This document shows, in pieces, positions 40,622 to 47,989 of a stretch of 64,000 nt of DNA. A program made the translations under genes and the position numbers. Location of the stretch: positions 1 to 64,000 of the forward strand of contig JBLFYM010000009.1 in NCBI GenBank assembly GCA_047608975.1. The letters run 5' to 3'. Below the pieces are notes generated by a model. The model was not told the origin of the DNA. It saw nothing but the letters and a program-made list of their open reading frames with translations, and did not search any database. The stretch is from GCA-2715965 sp047608975 (GTDB lineage: Bacteria > Verrucomicrobiota > Verrucomicrobiia > Limisphaerales > JAYPXF01). Numbering within the stretch: position 1 is the stretch's first letter; each line of letters starts with the position of its first letter.

Positions 40622-41638
40622 ATGGCGAAGAAAGCTTTGATCACAGGTATCACCGGGCAAGATGGATCCTATCTTGCGGAATTACTGCTCTCCAAAGGAT
40701 ACGAGGTACACGGCATCATCCGGCGTGCCAGCACGTTCAACACGCAACGGCTTGAACCCCTTTATCACGATGATTCCGTCCCCACGGAAAACATGCAGAT
40801 GCATTACGGGGATCTGTCCGATGCGAGCGGCTTGGCCCGTCTGATCGCCAAGATTGAACCGGACGAAATTTACAATCTGGCCGCGCAAAGTCATGTCCGC
40901 GTGAGTTTCGACGCCCCGGAATACACCACCGATATCGATGCCACCGGTACGCTGCGCCTGCTTGAGGCAATTCGTGAAGAGGGTATCAACACCCGCTTCT
41001 ACCAGGCGTCCTCCAGCGAAATGTATGGCAAGGTACAGGAAGTTCCGCAGACCGAAAAAACGCCCTTCTATCCGCGCAGCCCCTACGCCTGCGCCAAGGT
41101 GTTCTCCTACTGGATCACGGTGAACTACCGCGAATCCTATGGCATGCACGCCAGCAACGGGATTCTTTTCAACCACGAATCCCCCCGCCGGGGTGAAACG
41201 TTTGTGACCCGCAAGATCACGCGCGCCGTCTCCTACATCAAGAAAGGTCTGCAGGACAAACTCTATCTCGGCAACCTGGACTCGAAGCGCGATTGGGGTT
41301 ACGCAAAGGAATACGTCGAAGCCATGTGGCTCATGTTGCAACAGGAACAGGGCGACGACTATGTGGTTGCCACAAACGAGACCCACACAGTCCGCGAATT
41401 CCTCGAAGTCGCCTTTGGTCACGTCGGTCTGAATTATCAGGACTACGTTGAAATCGATCCCCGCTACTTCCGCCCCGCCGAGGTGGACCTGCTCATCGGT
41501 GATCCGAAGAAATGCCAGGAAAAACTCGGCTGGGTTCCCAAAACCAAATTTGAAGACCTCACCAAGATGATGGTCGATGAAGACATGAAAACGCTGACCG
41601 ATCAGCTCAGCGGCAACGTCCAGATCCAACGCCACTGA
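40622..41638 (+). CDS. gmd: GDP-mannose 4,6-dehydratase
   Basis: This 338-residue cytoplasmic enzyme of the extended short-chain dehydrogenase family converts GDP-mannose to GDP-4-keto-6-deoxymannose. Seen are the nucleotide-binding I-T-G-I-T-G-Q-D-G-S-Y, the A-A-Q-S-H-V block, the S-S-S-E-M-Y-G block, the catalytic Y-A-C-A-K, N-H-E-S-P-R-R-G-E-T-F-V-T and L-G-N-L-D-S-K-R-D-W-G-Y. The product feeds deoxysugar synthesis for surface glycans, consistent with the glycosyltransferase next door. The second dehydratase-like gene starts 13 bases after its stop. Confidence 0.95.
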   Translation: MAKKALITGITGQDGSYLAELLLSKGYEVHGIIRRASTFNTQRLEPLYHDDSVPTENMQMHYGDLSDASGLARLIAKIEPDEIYNLAAQSHVRVSFDAPEYTTDIDATGTLRLLEAIREEGINTRFYQASSSEMYGKVQEVPQTEKTPFYPRSPYACAKVFSYWITVNYRESYGMHASNGILFNHESPRRGETFVTRKITRAVSYIKKGLQDKLYLGNLDSKRDWGYAKEYVEAMWLMLQQEQGDDYVVATNETHTVREFLEVAFGHVGLNYQDYVEIDPRYFRPAEVDLLIGDPKKCQEKLGWVPKTKFEDLTKMMVDEDMKTLTDQLSGNVQIQRH

Positions 41639-41651
41639 CCCCCACCGCGCC

Positions 41652-42647
41652 ATGCCTCGCGCACTTATCACCGGAATCACCGGACAGGACGGCTCCTACC
41701 TTACGGAGTTACTGCTTAAACAGGGCTATCAGGTCCACGGAGTTGTGCGCCGCACAAGTTCCCTCGACCGCTCCCGGTTGCATGACCTCTATCAGGATCC
41801 CGAGGTCTACGGTAAATCGCTGTTCCTCCATTACGCTGAACTCGATGACGCCACCACCTTCCGCCGAGTGCTCGCGACCGCTGCCCCGGATGAAGTCTAT
41901 CATCTGGCCGGCCAGAGCCACGTCGGACTGAGTTTCGAGATCCCCGAATCCACCTGCAAGATGACGGGTATGGCCACGCTCCGGATGCTCGAAATGATTC
42001 AGGATCTGGATAAGGTCCCACGTTTCTTTCACGCCGCCTCCAGCGAAATCTTCGGCAAACCGGTCGAGATTCCGCAGGACGAGAATACTCCCTGCAAACC
42101 GGTCAATCCCTACGGCGCCTCGAAAGCCTTTGCCACCAACATGGTCGGAATCTACCGGGATACCTTTAGCGTATTCGGCGTCAATGGGATCATGTTCAAC
42201 CATGAGAGCCCCCGTCGCGGAGAGAACTTCGTGACGCAAAAGATCTGTCGTGCCGCCGCCGCCATCAAACTTGGCAAACAGGACGAACTTCTGCTCGGCG
42301 ACACCTCGGCAAAACGCGATTGGGGACACGCCCGCGATTACGTCCGCGGAATGTGGCTCTCGCTTCAGCACGCCACGGCGGAAGATTACATTTTTGCGAC
42401 GGGCCATCTGCACAGCGTGCAGGATGTCGTCGAAACCGCCTTCAAAACGGTCAACCTCGACTCGGAGAAATACATTCGTCAGGACCAGCGCTTCATGCGC
42501 CCGGCCGAGCCGCAGCGGCTGGTCGGTAACCCTTCCAAAGCCAAACGACTGCTAAACTGGGAGCCCACAATATCATTCCATGAACTGATTGAGGAAATGA
42601 CTCAGGCGGAAATGAAACGACTTCAGGGCGGGAAGGTTGAGGCCTGA
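41652..42647 (+). CDS. GDP-mannose 4,6-dehydratase paralogue
   Basis: This 331-residue protein is close to Gmd in length and motifs (I-T-G-I-T-G-Q-D-G-S-Y, S-S-S-E-I-F-G, catalytic Y-G-A-S-K, N-H-E-S-P-R-R-G-E-N-F-V-T, K-R-D-W-G-H-A). It differs in the substrate region, such as D-K-V-P-R-F-F in place of the first copy's sequence. It might be a second dehydratase with altered specificity, or catalyse a later step such as reduction of the 4-keto intermediate; the motifs favour a dehydratase. It is co-directional with gmd with 13 bases between them. Confidence 0.88.
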   Translation: MPRALITGITGQDGSYLTELLLKQGYQVHGVVRRTSSLDRSRLHDLYQDPEVYGKSLFLHYAELDDATTFRRVLATAAPDEVYHLAGQSHVGLSFEIPESTCKMTGMATLRMLEMIQDLDKVPRFFHAASSEIFGKPVEIPQDENTPCKPVNPYGASKAFATNMVGIYRDTFSVFGVNGIMFNHESPRRGENFVTQKICRAAAAIKLGKQDELLLGDTSAKRDWGHARDYVRGMWLSLQHATAEDYIFATGHLHSVQDVVETAFKTVNLDSEKYIRQDQRFMRPAEPQRLVGNPSKAKRLLNWEPTISFHELIEEMTQAEMKRLQGGKVEA

Positions 42648-42710
42648 CCGCGTTGGACCGGAGCGAGACTTTCGGCGCGTCCGGGCCATTTTGCTGACAT
42701 GCCCAGTCCC

Positions 42711-42752
42711 GATCAAAGCGTGTCAGAAGCCCTCCACTGACACGCTTTGATC
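42711..42752. terminator. Perfect 16-bp hairpin after the gmd operon
   Basis: The arm GATCAAAGCGTGTCAG (42711-42726) is an exact reverse complement of CTGACACGCTTTGATC (42737-42752), with a 10-base loop. It lies 63 bases after the second dehydratase stop and 75 bases before the sigma factor start. No T-run follows on either side, so it is not a standard intrinsic terminator; it may be a transcription-end processing hairpin, a protein-binding palindrome or an element of the ECF sigma gene's regulation. Confidence 0.55.
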
Positions 42753-42827
42753 GGATACAGAAATCCTGTAACCCAAACTGCCAACGTCCGTCACACTCTC
42801 GTGCGCTGGATTGGCCGGGCCATTTAG

Positions 42828-43415
42828 ATGGGCGACCACGAACTGGATGTTGCAGCCTGTTTGAAACTGGTTCGCCGGCGGGACGAAGATGCCGCTCGCG
42901 ATCTCGTTGAGCATCTGTATCCGCTCGTCATTAAGATCGTGAGGGCCCGCCTGCCCCGCCGCCTTGATGAGGAAGATCTCGCACAGGACATTTTTGCCAA
43001 GATCTTTGCCAACCTCGAACAGTATCAGGGCCGCGTTCCGTTAGAACATTGGGTCTCGCGCGTCGCGGTAACGACCTGCCTGGACAAACTCCGGATGCAG
43101 AAATGTCGCCCCGAGTGGCGCTGGGCAGACCTGTCAGAAAAGGAAGCGGATGTGCTGGACGCCGTGCTCCACACAGAGAACGAACCGCACCCGGCCCAAA
43201 CCATGGGCGCGCATGAACTGGTCGAAATGCTCCTCGAGATGCTTAAGCCCGAGGACCGCATGATCATCCGGATGCTGGACCTCGAAGGTCTCAGTCTGGC
43301 CGAGATCCAGGAGCAGACCGGCTGGAACAAGACTCTGATCAAGGTGCGAGCCTTTCGCGCGCGTCGAAAAATGAAAAACTTTCTCGAAGAAATCGAGAGC
43401 CAAGAAAGAACATGA
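42828..43415 (+). CDS. ECF-type RNA polymerase sigma factor
   Basis: This 195-residue protein has the sigma-2 region (D-A-A-R-D-L-V-E-H-L-Y-P-L-V, D-E-E-D-L-A-Q-D-I-F-A-K-I-F) that binds the -10 element and core polymerase, and a sigma-4 helix-turn-helix (S-L-A-E-I-Q-E-Q-T-G-W-N-K-T-L-I-K-V-R) for the -35 element. There is no sigma-3, as in ECF factors. Its stop overlaps the next start by four bases; the following two small membrane-associated genes are likely to be its regulators or sensors. Confidence 0.92.
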   Translation: MGDHELDVAACLKLVRRRDEDAARDLVEHLYPLVIKIVRARLPRRLDEEDLAQDIFAKIFANLEQYQGRVPLEHWVSRVAVTTCLDKLRMQKCRPEWRWADLSEKEADVLDAVLHTENEPHPAQTMGAHELVEMLLEMLKPEDRMIIRMLDLEGLSLAEIQEQTGWNKTLIKVRAFRARRKMKNFLEEIESQERT

Positions 43416-43699
43416 ATCCAACCAACCATTGGAAAAAGCTCGCAGCTTGGGGCTGCCGAGGAGCGCCCACACCCACGGACGCCACTGCACCTTGCGGCTT
43501 CGCCTCTCGCGTGGCAGCACGTTGGGCGCGTGGCGATATCCAGACCGTCCCGAACCTCTGGGAACATTTCTCCCTCCGTTCCGTCGCCGTCGCCACCGTG
43601 ATCATGCTGACAACGATCTCCCTGAACTACGATCTGCTGACCGAAGGCATCACCCCTGACGTGGGGATCACAGATGCGATCGAAACCCCGCTCCTCTGA
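43412..43699 (+). CDS. Small single-pass membrane protein, possible anti-sigma factor
   Basis: This 95-residue protein has a soluble N-terminal part (about 1-55) and one membrane helix (S-V-A-V-A-T-V-I-M-L-T-T-I-S-L) near 57-72, with a short acidic outer tail. Four-base overlap with the sigma gene, and this topology, fit an anti-sigma role, although no zinc-binding H-x-x-x-C-x-x-C motif is present. There is a one-base gap to the next gene. Confidence 0.65.
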   Translation: MNPTNHWKKLAAWGCRGAPTPTDATAPCGFASRVAARWARGDIQTVPNLWEHFSLRSVAVATVIMLTTISLNYDLLTEGITPDVGITDAIETPLL

Positions 43700-43700
43700 C

Positions 43701-44273
43701 ATGAAGATGCCCACCTCTTTCAAAGTCATTGCCTCCCTCGTCGCAATCTTCGTCGCCGGTGCCGTCACCGGCTCGGTCATCACCTTTCAGGTCGTGAAAC
43801 ACGTCGTCAACGCCCGCACCAATCCCGATCAATGGTCCGGCCGCGTATTGCGGGAATACAAGCACCGCCTTGATCTCACTCCGGCACAGATGGATCAGAT
43901 CAAACCGAAAATGATGACCGCCGGCCGGGAACTCAAATTTGCCCGCACCGAGTTCATGCAGAACTATTCCGCCATTCTCAGGGAAACCAACGAAGACATC
44001 TTCGTAGCCCTCACCCCCACTCAACGCAAACACTTCAAACAATTCCGCCGCGAACAGATCGGAAAAATGCGGGCAAGGAATCCCAATCAGCAACCGCGTC
44101 CGCGTCCGATGCAGCAACTCCGCCCCGATCAGCGTGAATTGCAGAATCGCCGAATCGAAGGGGAGCGCAGTCGCGCAAACGGCACCAACCGAACGGGCAC
44201 CGCTCACCCCAGCCGCAGCCTCAAAGAATTGAACCGGCGTCCTGAATTCGACAATACCCCCGTCGAAAAGTAG
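43701..44273 (+). CDS. Periplasmic LTxxQ (Spy/CpxP-like) protein with membrane anchor
   Basis: This 190-residue protein is read from the ATG at 43701 (one base after the previous stop; an upstream in-frame ATG exists at 43674). There is a membrane helix (V-I-A-S-L-V-A-I-F-V-A-G-A-V-T-G-S-V), then helical segments with L-D-L-T-P-A-Q-M-D and L-T-P-T-Q-R-K, both L-T-x-x-Q-like motifs of Spy/CpxP stress chaperones and sensors. The tail is rich in Pro, Arg and Gln. Together with the ECF sigma gene this suggests an envelope-stress response. Confidence 0.72.
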   Translation: MKMPTSFKVIASLVAIFVAGAVTGSVITFQVVKHVVNARTNPDQWSGRVLREYKHRLDLTPAQMDQIKPKMMTAGRELKFARTEFMQNYSAILRETNEDIFVALTPTQRKHFKQFRREQIGKMRARNPNQQPRPRPMQQLRPDQRELQNRRIEGERSRANGTNRTGTAHPSRSLKELNRRPEFDNTPVEK

Positions 44274-44339
44274 CAGCCTCTCAATCATTCCCAAATTGCT
44301 TGGAGGCGCATCTCCACTCGCATAGGTTCTGTCCACATT

Positions 44340-45608
44340 ATGGCAGATCAGACAATCAAGATTGCACTTGTCGGCGCGGGTATGTTTGGCGGCGATGTCC
44401 ACCTGCGAGCCTATGCCGATCTCCAACGCTTCGGTTTGGCCGGCCAACTCGCGCGCCTCGGCCTCGACCACTGGACCAATGACATTGCTCCCGTGAAATT
44501 CGAACTCGTCGCCGTAGCAACGCGCTCCGAAAAATCCGCCAACAAATCAGCTGACCATTTCGAATCCATCACCGGACATCGCCCCGCCTGTTTTCATGGC
44601 GATGCACCGTGGGATGACATTCTTGAAGCGTACCCCGATCTGGACGTGATGGCCGTCGCCACCCCCGACCACCTTCACACTCCCGTCGTGCTGGCCGCGC
44701 TGAAAAGCAACGTTCATGTCATCACCGAAAAACCCATGTGCCTCGCCCTGAGCGAAGCCGACGAAATCATCCACCTCGCCAAGGCCAACGATCGCATCGT
44801 CGCCGTGGACATGCACAAGCGCTACGACCCGGATCATCTCCGAATCCGCGACGATATTTCAAAACGCATCGGCGATCCAATTTATGGAACGGCCTATCTG
44901 GAGGAGCCGTTGGAAGTTTCCACCAGCACATTCAAATGGGTGGAAGACAGCGATCCGTTCAGCTACGTGGGACCGCACTGGACAGATCTGATCCATCACT
45001 ACTACCGAAGTCTCCCGGTCTCACTCACCGCCGTCGGTCAGAAGAAGCGATTGATACGACAGGGCATCGACGCCTTTGACGCCGTTCAGGTCCGTGTCGA
45101 TTACGCCAACGGGATGAGTATCAATTACCACAACAACTGGGTCACGCCCGAGGACTTCGAAGGCCCGGTCAACCAGGGGCATGAAATCGTCGGCACCGAT
45201 GGCAAGGTCGAGAGCGATCAGCAGTACCGCGGCCTCCGCTACTGGAACGCTGGAGGGGGAAGTCGCACGTCGAACAACCACTTTACCCGCGACGTCCGGC
45301 GCCCCGACGGATCAAATGCCTACATCGGCTATGGAGTCGACAGTCTCACCGCTGGCATGGCCGTCATCTGTCGTTCCAAGTTTCAGTCCGCCACGCGTGA
45401 TGAACTGGCGGAACTCTACCCAACCGCAGAAGACGCCCGCATCACCGTGGCGATCGTCGATGCGGCAGCTCACGTCAGAGATCTGAACTTTGCGTCGATA
45501 CAGGCGGGAAAAGGCGCGCTCGCTACCGCCCGGTTCGCTGACGGGATTACTATTTGCGATCCGAACTCGAATCCTGTTGAACGCGAGATTTATCCCCACG
45601 CGCTGTAG
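44340..45608 (+). CDS. Gfo/Idh/MocA-family NAD(P)-dependent oxidoreductase
   Basis: This 422-residue protein has an N-terminal NAD(P)-binding loop (L-V-G-A-G-M-F-G-G), the A-T-P-D-H-L-H-T and E-K-P-M-C-L blocks of the cofactor domain, and the C-terminal alpha/beta substrate domain (D-L-I-H-H-Y, P-E-D-F-E-G-P). The family oxidises or epimerises sugars and related polyols; the substrate is not predictable. No signal peptide is seen. It stands 66 bases after the sigma operon and 24 before a small membrane protein. Confidence 0.9.
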   Translation: MADQTIKIALVGAGMFGGDVHLRAYADLQRFGLAGQLARLGLDHWTNDIAPVKFELVAVATRSEKSANKSADHFESITGHRPACFHGDAPWDDILEAYPDLDVMAVATPDHLHTPVVLAALKSNVHVITEKPMCLALSEADEIIHLAKANDRIVAVDMHKRYDPDHLRIRDDISKRIGDPIYGTAYLEEPLEVSTSTFKWVEDSDPFSYVGPHWTDLIHHYYRSLPVSLTAVGQKKRLIRQGIDAFDAVQVRVDYANGMSINYHNNWVTPEDFEGPVNQGHEIVGTDGKVESDQQYRGLRYWNAGGGSRTSNNHFTRDVRRPDGSNAYIGYGVDSLTAGMAVICRSKFQSATRDELAELYPTAEDARITVAIVDAAAHVRDLNFASIQAGKGALATARFADGITICDPNSNPVEREIYPHAL

Positions 45609-45632
45609 AACGGCCCCCCAAGTATCCCCCAG

Positions 45633-45929
45633 ATGCTCCCTCACCCCATTGGATTACTTCGATTCGTCGGCATCATCGAAGGAGTATCATTTCTCATTCT
45701 CCTATTCATCGCGATGCCGTTGAAATACATGGCCGACCAACCCCTGGCGGTTCGAATTGTCGGAATGGCCCACGGCGTTCTGTTCCTCGCCTATATCGGC
45801 GTTCTGATCCGCGCCAAAATTCACGCGAAATGGACACTGAAACGAACCGCCGCCTTGCTGATAGCCGCACTCCTGCCATTCGGTCCGTTCATAGTCGATC
45901 GCAGACTGAAGAAAGAACAGGCGAGGTAA
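45633..45929 (+). CDS. DUF3817 small membrane protein
   Basis: This 98-residue protein has three membrane helices, and blocks such as F-V-G-I-I-E-G-V-S-F-L, P-L-K-Y-M, R-I-V-G-M-A-H-G-V-L-F and F-G-P-F-I-V-D resemble DUF3817. Function is unknown. It follows the oxidoreductase gene by 24 bases on the same strand, so they may be co-transcribed. The gap after it (45930-46046) carries a small inverted sequence but no gene. Confidence 0.8.
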   Translation: MLPHPIGLLRFVGIIEGVSFLILLFIAMPLKYMADQPLAVRIVGMAHGVLFLAYIGVLIRAKIHAKWTLKRTAALLIAALLPFGPFIVDRRLKKEQAR

Positions 45930-46046
45930 GATGCACCATCCCCGCTGCTCTCCAAAAGTGCAATGTGGCGGCGAGCGTGAGCGAGTGGACCTTAGGTCAA
46001 CCGCGTCGTTCTTTCTCCACACCCATTGGGGCATCAAAAACGACAG

Positions 46047-46541
46047 CTACAAACTGCGCCGAATCCACTCGATGTAGTAATCCGGCCCCTCCGCTCCATA
46101 CCCGGATATCTTGCTCACGAACGTTCCATCGCTCCGCAATACCGCCAGCAACGGATATCCGCCTTCCGCATCAAGTTGTGCGAACAATTGAAATTCAACA
46201 ACCTCCTGCCGGGCGGGATCCTCTCCCAATATAGGAAACGTATATTTGCGAACAATCAGCTGCTCTTTCGCAAAAATTTTCCAAGCCGGTTTCGAAAACA
46301 CGCCTTCCTCCAAGGCACGACAGGGCGGACAGCTCACCAACGAGTAATATAGCAAAATCACGCGATCCGAATCCGCCGCCTCTTTAACTTTCTGACTCAG
46401 CTCTGAACGGAGAGTCTCGTCGAGACGCAAAGATTTGAGCGGCAGGCTAAGCGAGTCCTCATCCGGCGCGAGGACGTAGGAAAGTGTGACCAGATAGATC
46501 GCCACCACGATCACCCCGAAGACAATCCAAGTTCGTTTCAT
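46047..46541 (-). CDS. Membrane-anchored thioredoxin-like protein
   Basis: This 164-residue protein has an N-terminal membrane helix (W-I-V-F-G-V-I-V-V-A-I-Y-L-V-T-L), then a thioredoxin-fold domain with the redox motif S-C-P-P-C at about 70-74 and the cis-Pro region G-G-Y-P-L-L. It would act on disulfides outside the cytoplasm. The start overlaps the DUF1501 gene stop by four bases, so it is the third gene of an operon with PSD1 and DUF1501 proteins, and could help to mature cysteine-containing cytochrome sites. Confidence 0.85.
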   Translation of the reverse strand: MKRTWIVFGVIVVAIYLVTLSYVLAPDEDSLSLPLKSLRLDETLRSELSQKVKEAADSDRVILLYYSLVSCPPCRALEEGVFSKPAWKIFAKEQLIVRKYTFPILGEDPARQEVVEFQLFAQLDAEGGYPLLAVLRSDGTFVSKISGYGAEGPDYYIEWIRRSL

Positions 46542-47989
46542 GCCAGAACCTCCTTCACAACGCGCCCATACAGATCTGTCATCCGATAATCGCGCCCCTG
46601 AAAGCGGTGAGTCAGGGTTTCATGATCAATTCCCAACTGATGAAACATCGTGGCGTAGAGGTCATACACCGACATCGGATCCGCAGCTATGTTGAAGCAC
46701 CAATCATCAGTCGCACCGTGACTCATTCCCGCCTTCACCCCGCCGCCCGCCATCCACATGGTGAAACAACGACCGTGATGATCGCGACCGAACTTCGCCA
46801 TGCTCGGATTCGAACCTTGCGAAAAAACAGACCGACCAAATTCACCACCCCAGATCACCAGGGTATCATCCAGCAGCCCGCGTGATTTGAGATCACTGAT
46901 CAAAGCCGCCGTGGCCTGATCAGTCTGACCACACTGCCGTGGGATGTCCTCAGGAATGTTGAAGTGGGCATCCCATCCACGATGAAACAACTGGATGAAT
47001 CGCACGTCCCGCTCGGCCAATCGCCGGGCCAGCAGACAATTGTAGGCATAAGTCCCCTGCTCCCTCGCATCTGCGCCATACAAGTCAAAGGTCGCATCTG
47101 ACTCACCCGACAGATCGGTGAGTTCCGGAACCGACGTCTGCATCCGAAACGCCATTTCGTATTGCGCGATTCGAGTGCGAATCTCCGGGTCTCGATACTC
47201 CTGAAAATTCGCTTCGTTCAGTCGGGCGATGGCATCCAAAGTCTTTCGCCTCAGATCGCGGGACATCCCGGCCGGATTATTGAGATACAGAACCGGTTCC
47301 GTCGCGCCACCAAACCGGACTCCCTGAAATGTGGACGGCAAAAAGGAACTCCCCCACATCCGGTCATAGATCGGAATGCTGCTTGGTTTCCCATTTGAAA
47401 CCATCACCACGAATGCCGGCAGATTCTGATTCTCGCTCCCCAGCCCGTAAGACACCCAGGCACCCGCGCTCGGGCGGCCCGGAAACTGCAGACAGCTCTG
47501 CATGAATGTCGCCGCCGCATCGTGATCAATCTGCGGCGTGTTCATCGACTTGATCACGCAGAGATCGTCAATGACGCGGGCCGTGTGCGGCAACAAATCC
47601 GATACCCATGAGCCGTTCTGCCCATGCTGCTTAAATCCCCACGGAGATCTCATCACCGGAAAACTCGCCTGCCCCGCCGTCATGCCGGTCAGCCGCTGAT
47701 CCCCCACGACGGACTTGGGAATCTCCTGTCCATGCACCGTGTCGAGAAACGGCTTGTAATCGAAGGTCTCCATCTGCGATGGACCACCGTGCTGAAACAG
47801 AAATATGACCCGCTTCGCCTTGGGGGCGAATTGAGGAAACCTCGGCGGCAAGGGATTCAGTCCACCATCCTTTGCCAGAAGATCCTGTTTCAACAGATCC
47901 CCCAGCGCTGCCGCACCAACGCCACCCGTCATGCGGCCGAAGAAGCTACGGCGCGACATCACATTCCGGAATGTGTCCTGCGGATTCAT
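46538..47989 (-). CDS. DUF1501 protein (Tat-exported, sulfatase-superfamily fold)
   Basis: This 483-residue protein starts with a twin-arginine signal (S-R-R-S-F-F-G-R-M-T-G-G). The family blocks F-L-F-Q-H-G-G-P-S-Q-M-E-T-F-D, H-D-A-A-A, V-I-W-G-G-E-F-G-R, D-H-H-G-R and M-S-H-G-A-T-D-D-W are present. DUF1501 proteins have an alkaline-phosphatase-like fold and almost always occur next to PSD1 proteins in Planctomycetes and Verrucomicrobia; the reaction is unknown. It overlaps its neighbours by four bases on each side. Confidence 0.93.
   Translation of the reverse strand: MNPQDTFRNVMSRRSFFGRMTGGVGAAALGDLLKQDLLAKDGGLNPLPPRFPQFAPKAKRVIFLFQHGGPSQMETFDYKPFLDTVHGQEIPKSVVGDQRLTGMTAGQASFPVMRSPWGFKQHGQNGSWVSDLLPHTARVIDDLCVIKSMNTPQIDHDAAATFMQSCLQFPGRPSAGAWVSYGLGSENQNLPAFVVMVSNGKPSSIPIYDRMWGSSFLPSTFQGVRFGGATEPVLYLNNPAGMSRDLRRKTLDAIARLNEANFQEYRDPEIRTRIAQYEMAFRMQTSVPELTDLSGESDATFDLYGADAREQGTYAYNCLLARRLAERDVRFIQLFHRGWDAHFNIPEDIPRQCGQTDQATAALISDLKSRGLLDDTLVIWGGEFGRSVFSQGSNPSMAKFGRDHHGRCFTMWMAGGGVKAGMSHGATDDWCFNIAADPMSVYDLYATMFHQLGIDHETLTHRFQGRDYRMTDLYGRVVKEVLA

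Noticed and set aside
45930..46046. Short inverted sequence in the convergent gap
   Set aside because: The small palindrome (GGACCTTAGGTC, imperfect) is too short and of unknown copy number to call a repeat or terminator.
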